A DNA stretch of 64,000 nucleotides, taken from contig RSEF01000003.1 in assembly GCA_003993805.1 (NCBI GenBank), forward strand, positions 60,248,637 through 60,312,636, written 5' to 3'. The translations under genes and the position numbers were made by a program. This DNA comes from Himantopus leucocephalus (Eukaryota > Chordata > Aves > Charadriiformes > Recurvirostridae). Positions 1 through 12,560 of the stretch are shown here, in pieces. The notes below the pieces were generated by a model. That model did no database searches and was not told the origin of the DNA. It worked only from the letters and a program-made list of their open reading frames with translations. Position 1 is the stretch's first letter. Every line of letters starts with the position of its first letter.

Positions 1-3000
1 AGGGATGCATCAGGATGCAGCGGGGTGGACCGGGGAGTTTGGCCATTGCTGGCCCACCTCCCAGGGACAAGCAGGAAACCTGGGATGACTCAACTAGAAC
101 TATAAACTCAGTCCGCAGAAATGAAAGCACCTTAGCTGCACTCCACCCCTTGAAAAGGCACCAAGCATGCTTTTACTTGCAGAAACGGAGTTCACACCTT
201 TAGCAGAGTCGTCTTAACTTTCTTGAGAGTCAGGCTGGCCCTGCTTAGGCAAACCTTCAGTGATTTCTAGATGGAAGGCAAGAAGCCTGGTTAGTGTCAG
301 TGTAAATAAGGCCAACAGGCACCTCATCTATGCGAGTAACAGCCTTCAGCTAACAAGCCATGCCTTGGGCTACTTGGCTGAGCAGGAAATTTGGTAATGT
401 GCCCTTTGACAAAGAAATCTGAACAAACAGGGACTGCCAAATTCAAGTGAGAAAGCACCAAGTGGCAGCCACTTGCCTGCACAGGCACTTCCAGATGCTG
501 GTAGATACTCAGAAATAAGTCTAAGAAATGCAGTTAAGTGTCCCAGCCTTGGTAAGGACTGACAGACAGATTGGTGTTTTATCTTTCCTGGGGTGAGTCA
601 AGAATAATAGTGTCCATGGGGATTCACCATGCAATAAGCTTGCCAGTAAGAACAACGCCCTACCTTGGCTGTAACAGAAAAGAGGCAAAAGAGTGTAGTT
701 TAAAGACTTCGATTTTAGAATTGGCCACGGACCGACATCTCTGGCTCCAGCTGTGTCTGGGTACTGCCACAGCTGCTTTTTAGGGCTTTAATCTAATGTC
801 ACAAGAGGAGCTTATCTAAACTGAACCCACTGCACTGTAAACTGGGGAAAAACATATTTACACAAGGATTTCTACTTTGTGCATACTTTAACATTTTATT
901 GCTGCTAGAAAAACGATACTTTTCTATCAGCTGACAAAAACCACCCCAGGAAAACACCAGCTGCAGCTTCCTCTCTGGCTGTCAGCACAGTGCCAGGGTA
1001 GAGACAGCACGATTGACGCCTGTCTCACCAGTCTTGCAGCCACAATCTTGTCAGCCACTTTCTTCACACAGCAGGGATTGCTCTGGTTACAGCTTTCACC
1101 TGCCCTGGCCAAGATACTTCCCTATCCCCTTTAATCCCTCTTTATAACTTATCAACAGTTTTGGAAACCTCTTTGTTTGCTGCCCAACCTCTCAAGAAGG
1201 CAAATAAATGGACTCCACTACCTAAACCTCCTCTCCCTGCCCAGACCAGGAAGGATGTCCTCAGTGTCCTCAGCCTGCAGAAGGAAACCGCTAAGGGAGT
1301 CTAGCTACAGGGCAGCCACAGGACTCGGGTCTTGAGGTTGGGGACATGAGCCAAGAGCAGCAGAGAGCTGAGATGCAATGCAAAGGATCTAGGGAGCACA
1401 TATTATAAGTGAGGGTGGAAACAGGGGTGGGGGACTGGCCTCCACCCTTGTTGTCATTGCAAAAACCCAGCATGAACCAAGGGAACAACCTCTGAAGGCC
1501 ACAATGAAGAGAAGAAGGGCAGAGATGCTGTGATGACACAAACACAAAAAGCTTGTGGAGACGCAGGATGTCTTTGAAACACAGCAGGCCTGGCCTAAGG
1601 CAAATGTAAGCAAGGAGGGAGCCAGTTGCAATGCAATCCTGTCTGATTTCTTTTTAAATGTGTGGGCTTTTCTCCTGGGGTTCTTACAAAGTATCTTTTC
1701 CAAATATACAAAAATACACCTTTTGTCTGTGTCATCTCTGCATTGTTTTCTGGACGATGCTCTTTGGTTCTTTATCTGAGATCCTGAGGAAAATTCATTC
1801 CGTTTCTTCTATCATAGTGTGGCTTTTTATAATAATCTCTGTAGGGACCATCTTTGTAAGCTGCTGTGTATCAACAGGCTCTGGAGCCACAGGCAGTGCC
1901 TGCCTTCTGTAGGACTTCATCATCTTCAAGAGTGATGCAAGGGTACTGGAAATTGCTACTATATTCTCTTGTTGAGACCACACCTATAAGCTCCCTTTAC
2001 TTAAAATGATGGGCTTGCAAGGAACCCCTGTACTAGCTGTGCCTGTAGCTATACAGCTGTCCCAAAGCAAGCTGTCCAGAAAGGTGCCCACAACTGCCAT
2101 TGTGATTGGCCTGTATCTGTAAATATTTTTTCTAGGGAACCCTTAAAGTTGCCACATTCCTTTCACCACCTACTGAAATAAGAACAATTCTCAGTGTTTC
2201 TTCCCGGTGATACCAATGTTCAGAAGCTCACCCTTCACAGTCCAGCAATAGTGACCCAAATCAGTGTTCAGACAAAAGGAAAGATATATCCTCGCAGCCT
2301 CATGCCTCCACAGAAACCTCCATGTGCTTCTGACTGAGACAAAAGATCTAGCAGAGGCTCCAAACCAGGACTGCACAGGTGTACTGCAAGCCTCCAGACA
2401 GATGTTTGGGGAAAAACAAAGAAACCTGGTGTATCCGTGACATTGGATGGGCTGCAGTAACACAGATGTTATAGGCCAGCATGGAGCAAAGGCTCTTCAC
2501 AGGCTAAGAGGCACCTTGTTGCATGTGAGCAGACAGCAGTGGAGCCAGGTCATGCCTTCTGAGCCCAGTTTGATTCTTTGTCCTAATTGCAGGAATATTA
2601 ATCTCTCTTAAGATGAAAAACAAGTCCATGCATTGTGGAATAGATACTAAGGCACCGAACAAAATGTCCCATCACCAAAAATGTCTGAAACAGGAGCTTA
2701 TACAGTATTTTTATTGTCCCTTTCCATTCATACATCAAATAAGAGAACATGGGATACAGCATTGACCTTGACAGTTCCCTTACGTGAACAACTCTGCAAA
2801 TGATTTTAATACCTGTCCTTGTGCTTCATGCTGAAACTCAGCAGGCAGTGTGTCCAGCACTGGCTGCCATCTCAGGACTCCCCCCCGACCTCAGCCTGTG
2901 GCCCCAGTGCCCCGTGCTCTGCAATAGCAGGAAGGGGTTTGGTCTCCTCTGAGGNTCTACTCTGAGATTCAGCCCAGCTCTGAGGAATTACTTGTGGCTT

Positions 3001-4303
3001 TTCAGAAGCACATTATAGCAGTCATCCTACACCTGCTTACGTGGAAGTGAATCTCTGCTGCTCCTCATGTCTCCAGTGAGCCTTTTCCTGAGACGTGCTG
3101 TGTCACTCTTCACCCATTGCTGCTATTCTCATCCCACCAGCATGTCTGGGGAGGACTGTCCCTGCTTGCATCCCACAAGAAGTCTCACGGCATGGAAAAC
3201 GCATGTTTGCCAAAGCCAATGTCAGTGATACATGCCCAGTAACCCAGCAGTGCCTGCAGGGAGCAAGGAAGACGCAGAATAAGGAGGTGCAGCCCCTCTG
3301 TTTTGCCACCTCAATTCACGGAGGCCATTCCATTTTCTGTAACAAAAATTGTTGCATGGGCTCATTATCCTGTGCAGAAGACATTCTTCTCATGGCTTTG
3401 CACGCCTGCCTCTTGCCCATGCTTTCTCCTGCTCCCTCCCAGCTCTTGCTAGCGCTGTGCTCGTGGATGTTCCAGCCCTGAGCTGATTCCCTGCTGACCT
3501 CCTGTCTGAGTTGTCACCCCTGACTGGCTTTCCTGTGGGAAAATAGCTTTCCTGGCAGAACTATGCTGCTGGGGGGATAGGGAAAATGCAGGTGTGCAAT
3601 TCCAGGAATGTGGCTTTCCCCCACCACCAAGCCTGCTGTTCATCAGATCACCAGTCACTGTTACCGCAGCGATGTTTTTCACCTGCTGCAGAAGGATATC
3701 GCAGCTGGTCTAAAACTGATACGCAAATTCTGCTGATCCAAGCATAATCTGCATTAATGATGGATAGAGGAAAAAATACATGGAAATAAAAAGGTTCCTT
3801 TTAAACAGCACAAAAAGTATGGGAAGCAAATGTAGGATGGAGGAAGTGTCAGGCACACACCCGAACTCTTACAATATTCTGCTGTTGTATAGAAATCCTA
3901 CACGTCCCTGCAAAAATGTTCTACAAGGCACTGCCCCAGGGAGCAGCAGAGGGGACTTAGGGTTTCCAAACCTGGGATCACACCAGTGCTGGGAGTGCCC
4001 AGCCCTGCCTAAGCACTCAGATGTGCACACTGGCCAGTGACAGAGCATTTCAGCATGCTGTGCACCTGAGTTGGTACAGCAAACCAAAATAAATAACCAG
4101 AACCACAGGTAGAAATGCCTGAGGCAAATAAATCTGTACACCCATTTATATGTAAAATTTTTCCACCCATATTATGTCAGTTAGACATACAGGGTTTTTT
4201 TTGCTAATGCAGTTATGCCACAAAAAGCGCTAACATGGATTCAGTTACATCAGTATAAATTGCTTTTTACTCACATTTGCTTCCCATAATGAAATAAGCA
4301 GTT
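1..4303. other. Non-coding unique sequence, no gene recognised
   Basis: I see no recognisable gene, RNA gene or mobile element here. The open frames are short and have no protein-family features; the largest (3095-3481 plus, 128 codons) is Cys- and Leu-rich and resembles nothing I know. Position 2955 is a single unresolved base (N). A short C-run sits at about 2880. The most likely reading is intergenic or intronic DNA. Confidence 0.7.
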
Positions 4304-4720
4304 ACAGAATCACAGAATCACAGAATGGTCGGGGTTGGAAGGGACCTCTGGAGATCATCTAGTCCAACCCCCCTGCCAGAGCAGGGTCACCTACAGCAGG
4401 TTGCACAGGATGGCGTCCAGGATGGTTTTGAATGTCTCCAGTGTGTCTCCACAACCTCTCTGGGCAGCCTGTTCCAGTGCTCTGCCACCCTCAAAGTAAA
4501 GAAGTTCCTCCTCATGTTAAGATGGAACTTCCTATGTTCAAGTTTGTGCCCGTTACCTCTTGTTCTATCATTGGGCACCAGTGAAAAAACACTGTTCCCA
4601 TCCCCCTGGTACTCTCCCTTTAAGTATTTATAAGTATTGATAAGATCCCCCCTCAGTCTTCTTTTCTCTAGACTAAAAAGACCCAAGTGCCTCAGCCTTT
4701 CAGTTGATCCTCTTCAGCAC
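4304..4720 (-). mobile_element. CR1 LINE, 5'-truncated 3' end
   Basis: CR1 is the main non-LTR retrotransposon of birds, and most copies are 5'-truncated like this one. Read on the minus strand, the segment runs from the C-terminal end of the reverse-transcriptase ORF into the short 3' UTR. The minus-strand frame 4387-4686 contains the family signatures [30 protein letters not shown] and [13 protein letters not shown]. The 3' terminus is at 4304-4326, where the plus strand shows three copies of ACAGAATC, the reverse complement of the GATTCTGT tail. A CATCTAGTCC box lies next to it at about 4356. Only about 400 bp of an element normally near 4.5 kb remains, so the copy is dead. The 5' limit near 4720 is approximate. 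Subfamily was not assigned. Confidence 0.96.
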
Positions 4721-6068
4721 TACAGTACTAAAAGACACGGTTCCTCCTGTAGAGCCTTTGAGCATCTTAGACTATAAGAAGAGATGGTAGCAAAACCTGC
4801 CCATTTTCTAGATAGGAAGGTGAGGCTCTCTCTGCCTGTTACTATGAGAGCCTGCCATCTGGGTAAACTGGCACGTTCGTGGTAAAACCGTGGTGCAAAA
4901 GAATTTGTTCAAGTATTCATACACCTGAATCTATATATAGCTTAAATGGGAAAACACGGAGAGAGCTTTCTGATGAAGATGTCTTCTGCATTACAAGCCT
5001 GAACACTACCCACAGTGACAGAGATTGAGGAGAGAAGGGAAGACTGGGAGACAAGCGCCAGAGAAGGCTGGAGACCTGGGGCCAGGGAAGGTGAGGGTTT
5101 CATGACCACCGCTGTCTGTGGGGAGAGGGGTGGACAGATGAAGACACCTGTTAGTGAGTATTTGGCTGTGAGGTTTAGCTAGGAAAGAGGTGGTCAGAAA
5201 CTCAGCAAAGTACTGTTCGGAGACTTTAGACTGGAGATAACGTAAAACCCATTTGCCAGTGAGCCTAAAGGGAAAGAAACCTGGAGGTCTTCACAGGAAA
5301 AGCAAGAGAAATTGAGGCTGTTGTTCTTTAACAGGGAGACACATGCCTAACATAAAGGAAAGAGCCAGAGGAAAGTGAGGGTGAAGGTACAGTCAGTGGT
5401 TTGAGCCAATCTCACAGCTTGTGGCCACTGAAAGAGGAACGTCCTGCTCCTCCACCCACTGCCTCCCTTCTTTCCTTGGTTAGATGCTGCCCCACTGACT
5501 TTCAATTCACTATTGAAAACTCAGCCCAATAAAACCCTGCAAGAAAAAACCCAGCTAAAAGTCTCACAAGGACATTTTCTGCAGGGTTAGTGAGTTGCAT
5601 TGGCCCAAAGTAATATTGAGTGATCTGGCACTTCTGGGGTTCAATGGAGGAATGGTGGGAGCCAGAAAGGTTCCCCTCCCGCAGCCCTGAGAGGTGAGAT
5701 TGGCTCCATTTCCCTGTGTAATGCCAACCTGAGAAGCTACAGAAGAGGTAATGAAAGGAGATGAGATAGGCTGGGGGTCCCTGGGGGAAATGACTAGGTG
5801 AGAGGGGAAAGGAAGGCAGAAAAGAACTTTTATATGAGAAAAAGACTGTCTCTGCGCTGTTGGAGAGACAGGAACAAGAATAAACAAAGTTAGAGATGCA
5901 GAAATGTCTTGGTAACAATAAGGAAGAATAGGAAAATGAAATTGTAACGCAGGAAATCAGCCTGGTCATAGACTCACTGGAAGTGGTCCTCAGGCCCAGA
6001 GGACCACTCTTGGGAGGAGCAGAAGTGAAGAGCAAACCAGGGGCCGGGGTGAGCCAGGAGAGACTTTG
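4721..6068. other. Purine-rich non-coding sequence
   Basis: No gene is recognised. The plus strand is markedly A/G-rich between about 4960 and 5960. A short stretch at about 4808-4836 resembles the MIR box that reads CCATTTTACAGATGAGGAAACTGAGGC in reverse complement, but the match is too short to call. A 197-codon minus-strand frame (5502-6095) exists. Its ATG lies inside the neighbouring LTR and its product resembles nothing known, so I treat it as chance. Confidence 0.6.
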
Positions 6069-6073
6069 CCATG
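6069..6073. repeat. Target-site duplication, left copy (CCATG)
   Basis: The 5 bases CCATG directly abut the TG that begins the LTR and are repeated exactly at 6706-6710 next to its terminal CA. Five-base duplications are usual for ERVL-type and some other retroviral integrations. The match extends to exactly 5 bases: the outer and inner neighbours differ. Confidence 0.85.
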
Positions 6074-6705
6074 TGTTATGCTTTAAGAAACCCACAACAA
6101 TCTATTGTCATTTAGACAATTATTCTATCACCTGATGACCCCTCCCCACCTGGGATGGGGAATCAGGGAAAAACAAGGAAGCACGAGGGTTGAAATATAA
6201 ATAGCTTTAATAGGATAATTAACATTAATAATACTAAAGAACCAGCGTGGATCCCGATACCAATATAAAATATACAAAGATTACACTCAGCCAATTCTGT
6301 CAGTGGGAAGCTGTGCAGTCCCAGCAGTGGACAGCAAATGTAGAACACTGAGAGCGCTGCGGCTTTGGGAGGAAGGGAAGGCCTCAGGGGTCTGGCACCA
6401 GGGCAAGAAGTTCTCTGGACCACTGCCATCAAGGGAGAGAGCACTTCACAGCAAACTTTCTAATTTATATTGAATGTGATGTTCATGTTATGAAACAATC
6501 CTGTTGGCCAGCTTGGGTCAAGTCCCTGGGTCTCGCTCCTCCTCATCCCTGCACCTGGTGCGCTCAAAAACACTGAGACCTTGAAATCCACATACCATAG
6601 CTGACTATAAAGTAAATATTTTCACAAATTCAGACACTAGAGTCTTCTAAAAGTTCAGTTTTCCCAAGCATTAGAAATTAGTCCTGTGTCGCTCAAACCA
6701 GGACA
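6074..6705 (-). mobile_element. Solo LTR of an avian endogenous retrovirus
   Basis: This is a complete 632-bp long terminal repeat. On the plus strand it starts TGTTATGC and ends CCAGGACA, giving the canonical TG...CA ends, and it is bracketed by CCATG duplications. I recognise the family from its reverse-complement landmarks: CCTGATGACCCCTCCCCA near the left end, GAAATATAAATAGCTTTAAT at about 6192-6211, and TTGGCCAGCTTGGGTCA at 6504-6520. These recur in common bird LTRs, probably ERVL-like. In minus orientation it begins TGTCCTGGTTTGAGC. A TATAAAT box lies at about 6463-6469 and an ATTAAA polyadenylation signal at 6206-6211. That places U3 at roughly 6472-6705 and R-U5 to the left. No gag, pol or env sequence flanks it, so it is a solo LTR left by recombination between two LTRs. 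Class assignment is from memory of the family; the boundaries are seen directly. Confidence 0.9.
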
Positions 6706-6710
6706 CCATG
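6706..6710. repeat. Target-site duplication, right copy (CCATG)
   Basis: This is the exact repeat of the 5 bases at 6069-6073, immediately after the terminal CA of the LTR. It confirms that the LTR is complete at both ends and was an ordinary integrase-mediated insertion. Confidence 0.85.
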
Positions 6711-9700
6711 GGAGAAGGTGCGGGGGGTGTCCCTGGTGGGCTAGGGAGAACTGGTAACTTCAAGAATCAGGGAGGGAGAGCATGTAAGAACGTCTAAGTT
6801 ACCATCTGTGCTGATGGACTGCAAGTTGGGCAAAGGCCACCTGGCAGGTAACATGGATCAGTTAGCAGTGCTGGCTGCAGGTAAGAAAGTGCAATGCTAG
6901 AGGGAGCACAGTGGTTCAGAAAACCCAAGTGCCCTAAATGTCAGATGTGGCATGTGGGAGGGCTGTGTTGTGCTGGAAGGTAGCCTGACAGTGTGAGAAC
7001 AAAGAAATAAACAGTGAGCAATTACAGGGTCAGCGGCAAAATGTTGGCGTTATGAGAAGGGCAGAGAAAGGACACCAAAGTCAGAGGGAAAGGCATTGGG
7101 GAAGGGGGAGAGGAGATGACAGAAGGAGAAGGGGGTGATGTGGAATAGAAGGTAAAATGGGAAGGAGAAGCAGATGCAGATTCAATTGATAGTTATGTAA
7201 AGAGGCTGCAGCACTGTAATTAATACTGTCTTAGCCTTCGGCATATGAGAAGTGACACGTATTGCACGTAGTCCCTGTCTGATCCTCTGGTCCTGACTCC
7301 CAGGCTTTTATCCCTACCTGTTCCACCCATCTCCCTGCCTATTTTTGGTGCCTGGTCCATCTGCATTCAGGTAGGCATCTGCCTTCTCCATATTGCCTGG
7401 GCCTAGGAGAAGGAGCCAGGGCTCCCCAAGAGCGTTAGCACCACTGCTCTTGGCTCTGGTGCTTAAATTTGGTAGCGCTCTGCATCAGCCTTGAGCAGGG
7501 ATCTTTCTGAAGTCCTGGAACTAAACATTCGCTGTGCAAACTGTCCTTGGGGAAGATCCAGTGAGCTTTTTCCTGAGGATGTGCAGACTGAAATTTCTCC
7601 AAAAGCTTCTATATCTTGACCAAATTTGGGCAGATTGTTCCAAGAACAGCAAAACTCCCTTCCCTGACTGAAAGCCATCTCCCTGCTAAACACAAAGCCC
7701 TGTTCCAGCATGTTGGAGCACTGCAGCTTTGCCAAAATTAGATGTCTGCCAAAATTCTGGGTTAAACAGCGTTTGCTCCCTAATCTCACACTTGCAAAGG
7801 GTTTTGGCTCCAGTTTCCTCCATGTTCCTAAGAGAACCTCATTGCAAAGCAGCCACTTGAACATGAAAAAAAATGGTCCTGAAAGCTGAAAGTCTTATTA
7901 TGAGCAGTGTCAGGTAGCATCGATCTTCTGTGGATGTCTTCCCACATTGCCTCACAATTTCATTCCGCTTCTGCATGCAAGAAGTCTCTCCTCCCTCCTA
8001 GCAGACCTCTCGCATACCGAGTCTCTTTCCTTCCAAAATCTGCACCCTGGAGTACATGCACTTGTCTGGTTTCTACACTCAGGCGCTTGGAAACGGTGCA
8101 GACCCTCTTCCCCCTGAGGCAGCAGTGGCACTGTGCAATTCAGCAGCTGCACTGGCAGAGGTCTGCAAGCCCCCTTCTAAGGACATGCAGAGTCCATGCA
8201 CGTTCTTCACATCACCTGTCTCAGGTTAGGTCTTTGAGCTGGTGGTCGGTAGTAATGGCTTTTGCTCCCATCTCTTGCCCTGTACCCACACGATGTCGGG
8301 GAACAACTCACCCAAGGCTGGTAACGACAGGACGAAGGCATCTGGCCCTACTTGCATGCCACTAATGGGGTATAAGCAGATGGTGTACAACAAAGGGTAA
8401 GGCAGCCCAGCAACCTGCGATCTGCAATAAAGAAATACAGATGAAAGCTGAAGGAAAGCAAGGGAGGTATTTTCTTCTCTTCTGCCTTTCTCTGCTAGTG
8501 ATAGATACCACACGCAGACACCCCAGTGGCACGTGGTTTAGGGAGGGGTATTGATGTTATCCAGCCTGAGGTGGCAGCCCAAAATGGGAGACTGGCTGCC
8601 TGCTTAGTGGGAGAAAATGCCCTTTTCAGCGTGCTCCTTTGTGCCTGCTGGCCATGGGAAGGGCTGTGGGGCAGAGAGACAGTTTGTACCCTCTGCTGAA
8701 CCTTCATTTCACTTCTAATGAAGTCCTCAGAAAAAATCAGGTTGATACCTGATATCTGATGCTAAACTGAGCTAGGGGAGTTGAGCAATCTGCACCAAGA
8801 CCATGCTGCGAAAACACAGCTTTTGCTGCTTTTACTGCAAAATAGTTCATTTCTATGGGTTCCTCTGGGAAAGCAATGAGATGCCTCTGGTTCCTGGGCT
8901 GTTCAGGCCTCCAGAGACCCTGTGCGGCGACATGGGGCATCGCAGGCTATGGGTTACTTTATTCTGCAGTTCAGAGGCCCAAGAAAATTTAGGGTCTTTC
9001 CCCAGCCAGTGGCCTGAGCTGGACCCAGGCTCTCTGCCTGGGGATGCAGGAGAAGCCACTGCAACCTCGGGGGTGTCTGGCTCAGGGCACTGCCTTTGGT
9101 GCTGAATGGGTCCCTTTGCCTGTGGAAGCGAATTAAATTTGCAGCAAGGAGGGGGTCTGCAGGACACGTGAAAGCCCTAACATTTATTTGTCAGGGCCTC
9201 AAATTTCCCTGCGTTGCTCAGAGGTGCAAAGGCCATTCATGGGTGTTTCCCAGCACAGCAATATCCAAAGCACAGCCCTGCTCATCTTCCCTGCTCATCT
9301 TCAGCAGGACCATGGGATGGGAAGGGCAGAGAGGGGAGGGAGGAGTATGCAGTGCCAAGCTGGGGGCACGTGGGGCCAGTAAGGAGCAGACAGGGGGGAA
9401 CAGGACGCACAGGAGATAGACAAGGGGATGCGAAGGGTCAGGGAGAGAGGTCACTATGGGGCCCTGGAAAAGGCAAGGGGGAAAGGAGAGCAGAAGTGGG
9501 GTATTGAGGAGGAGAGGAGCTCCAGGGCACCTCTGAAGGACATGTCATACCTGGGAAGCAGCAGAGGGAGGGAGACCCAGCTCCTTCCCTGAGCGGGCCA
9601 TGGACTTGCTGGTGGAAGTGCCCAAGATGTGGCCACCTCCAGTACATTTCCCTGTCTTGTCCTGGGGTGCTGGAAGAAGGCAGAGTGGTCTGTTTGTCTG

Positions 9701-12124
9701 GGGTCATGCTTATTTACCTAGACAGCTTTCTTTCAGGCAAGGAGTTGGGTGCTCCAGGGCCACCAGTGGTCATCATGCCCCTGTGGCTGCTGCTGCAGAC
9801 TTCTCCACATTTTGGGAAATCCCTCAGACACACAAGTCAGCAGGGAAACGTGAGCTCCCAGCTGTTGGGGCAGCTTGGAAACACCAAAGGATTTTGCTCT
9901 TGGACAGAATTCACCTCACTTTGCTTTTCCGAACACTTGACACATCAAAACGAGCTGGAAAGCCCGCACAGGTCTTTTTTGCTCCTCTGCTTGCAACCTC
10001 AGCGCCCGTGGGCCTGCCACCATAGGACGTGGAGAAGGGGGAGGTGAAAACGAAGAGGTGATTTCCCCCGGTGCTGTTTGTGATTCCAGCTGTGCTGACT
10101 TCCCTTTCTGGTGGTGGGAGGGAACTGTGACTTATTTCTTCTGTCAAGAACATACTGTTCCTCTTCCTACTTCACCTGCCATTTGATTGCTATGGGGTAG
10201 TACTTTAAAAATTTGTGGAACAAAAGGGATACCTTAAAGTAAGCGTAAAAAAATGTTTTCTTTCTGGCTAACAAGTGGTAGCTAGCTAGCTAGAGTAATT
10301 TCTTTGCACCTCCCAGCTGTGTGAATCATGGTTATTCATCATAGAAAGAGACTTTGATCTTTCTGCCTGTACTTATCAGTTAAATAACTGATACATCTCT
10401 TGGATGGACCTCATGCTGATATAATTTTCTTTCCTTCAGCTCCTGCAATTATGATTCTAAATATCTAAAAATATCACTCTCCTGTTGACTAGAAACCTTT
10501 GCTTCAGTTGCCTACATTTTAGGAAAGGAAATGCTTTCTGTAGCGCAGGCAGAAAGATCTTTGCTTAGGGACAGGCTCTGATCTTGGCATTCCATCTATA
10601 TTCCTGGGGCCAGGATATATCTGGGATCTGGAAATGAAATATCATTGTTAGGTGCCAGGGGATCAGCCTCCTCTGCTGCCCATAAAATCAGGATGTTTTT
10701 AAGGAGAGCAAGGAGGTATTTCATAACAATGAGGACTTTTTTTCAGGACTATATTAAGCCACTTTAAAAATAGAAAGTTTGTGTCAAGGCGCATCATGGC
10801 TTGCCACGTGTTTCCTGCTCTGTCCCTTCATGCCTGCTTTTCTCTTCTTAGTGTTTTTCTTTGGCAGCAAAGAACTCTTTTGCTTACATAAAGAAAAAAA
10901 AAAGCAAAATGGGGGAAAAAATGAGAACACATCCCTGGCAGCATTTTCAGAACCTCATGCATCATAGCCACCTGGCACTGCCCCATCCTGGTAGATGCTA
11001 GCACCGGCAGCCAACAAGCATGCCAGCCGCTCTGCGCCAATGAGGCGGACCATCAGGACCAGCGTTTCTCTGGACTTCTTCAAACCTCCCCTGCCCCGCT
11101 GGCTCAACACCTGCCTCGGTGGCAGTGCTGGCATGGCTGCCCCCCGGAAGCCAGCCATCCCCAGGGAGCAGCCATGCCTTTGGCACAGGCTGGGTGATTT
11201 CCTGGTGCCTGCCCTGCCTCACCCAGGGTGGGTACCCAGGTCAGGCAGCCTTCCTGGAGCCTCTTTTGGAGATCTCCTGGTGCCAGTGGGCTGCACTCCC
11301 TCCTGTCCCTCAGACCAGGGCCTCAGCTACCACCCCGCTGTCCTGGACATCCTTCCAACCCCCTGCAGGGGCAGGAGGAGTAAGGGGGTTGTTACTGCCA
11401 GCTGGTCCCAGGCAGGCCATGGCACTCAGGTCATCCCCGGTTCTCTGCCAGGGATGCTCTACTGATGAGGGGCCATGTTTGGCCAAAACACTCCATTTGT
11501 GGGACCGTCATCTGCTCGCCCATGGCCCCCAAGGCCGCCTGGGTGGTCCCCGACGAGGGATGGTCCAGCGATGGGGACCCCAAACCACCTGGTCAGTACA
11601 GCCGTGGAGTGGTGTAAATGTGACATCTGGCTCAGAAGGGCTGCTGGCAGAAGGAGGAGCAAACTGGAAGAGACTGGAAAAAGGAGAAGTTGGTGCCGAG
11701 GGGAGAGGTGAGGGCAGAAGCAGGCAGGAGGCCCACAGGAAACACATGGAGAGGGAAAGAAAATGAAAAAAGGAAGAGACAAACAATGCAGAAATTATTT
11801 AAAGACACAGAGACCTCATGAGATTTAGAATAAAGAAATACAAATTATTTCCCAAGGAATATTTTAGCACCAGAAAATGTACATTTCAGGCGGCTCTCCT
11901 GTTACCCTCACAGTGACACAGGAACCCAAGCTGGCAAGGATGCCCTCCATAAGCCCTGTCCCTGCTAGCTGTCACCCTCAGTGTGCCGTCCCATCCCACA
12001 GGAACAGTGCCAGTATTCACATTTTCATGACCCTGCCTGAAAGTGCCGGTAAAGATTATCATGTACGGCTCTTTCTGCAGCCTGCTTTGTGAAGGAGGCC
12101 CATGGCAGACGCCTTGGTTTTGTG
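6711..12124. other. Non-coding sequence with purine- and GC-rich patches
   Basis: No gene is recognised. Plus-strand purine-rich blocks lie at about 7040-7170 and 9310-9500. A tetranucleotide run of GCTA units is at about 10279-10294. The segment 11000-11770 is GC-rich and carries a 215-codon plus-strand frame (11119-11766) rich in Pro, Gly, Ser and Trp. It has no domain, repeat or family likeness and several overlapping frames on both strands, as expected for stop-poor GC-rich DNA. A 133-codon minus-strand frame (7463-7864) lies in sequence that may be an old unclassified repeat; see findings. Confidence 0.6.
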
Positions 12125-12235
12125 TCTGGGGAAACTGAAGCACAAAAGATGAAACAACTTGCTCAAGGTTGTCTGTGACAGCAGTGCCAGAACCGAGACC
12201 AGAGCCCAGAGGTTGCGAGCCCCCTTGTCTGTCCA
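12125..12235 (-). mobile_element. MIR-type SINE remnant
   Basis: MIR elements are tRNA-derived SINEs that predate the bird-mammal split and are inactive. The plus strand shows the reverse complement of the MIR core: GGGAAACTGAAGCACA, then AACTTGCTCAAGGTTGTC, GCAGTGCCAGAACCGAGACC and AGAGCCCAG. They appear in the same order as MIR's GAGGAAACTGAGGCACA, CTTGCCCAAGGTCAC, GGCAGAGCTGGGATTCGAACC and AAAGCCC boxes. Substitutions are numerous, as expected for its age. Ends are approximate. Confidence 0.75.
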
Positions 12236-12560
12236 TGGGGTCAAAAAAGAGCCAAAGTTGCTGTGTGTAATGTCTTCAATATCTCCAGAGTGCATACAAA
12301 TGTAGTTCAAGGTGCTCATTACCTGCAGTGCCAGGATCTTTATAGAAAACATCTGTTTCAACATTTCCACTTCAAGCCAGAGGAAACATTCCTGCGCTTT
12401 GTCAGTGCATCGCCAGCCAGACTGCTGAGCAGACACCTTACTGATATCCGGCAAATCCTATTTTAAGTTGACCTGTTCTGAATAACATTCTCTAGTGACA
12501 GCCGCTGCTTATTCCCAAACTAGCATCCTCCCTCGAGGAAAAAAAAAACCCAAACGCCTT
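12236..12560. other. Non-coding spacer
   Basis: I see nothing recognisable between the MIR remnant and the following microsatellite. Short A-runs occur at its right end (about 12539-12548). Confidence 0.6.

Noticed and set aside
4808..4840. Possible MIR fragment
   Set aside because: Only a single box of about 25 bases resembles MIR, and the following CTTGCCCAAGGTCAC-type box is absent.
5502..6095. 197-codon minus-strand open frame
   Set aside because: Its ATG lies inside the solo LTR (which ends at 6074 on this side) and the frame runs into unrelated unique DNA. The Ser/Leu/Phe-rich product has no family likeness and the plus strand is simply purine-rich.
6163..6444. 93-codon minus-strand frame with hydrophobic C-terminus
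   Set aside because: It lies wholly within the solo LTR, which is non-coding.
11119..11766. 215-codon plus-strand open frame, the longest in the window
   Set aside because: It lies in GC-rich DNA where stops are rare; other frames on both strands are also long. No domain, signal peptide, splice context or recognisable protein was seen.
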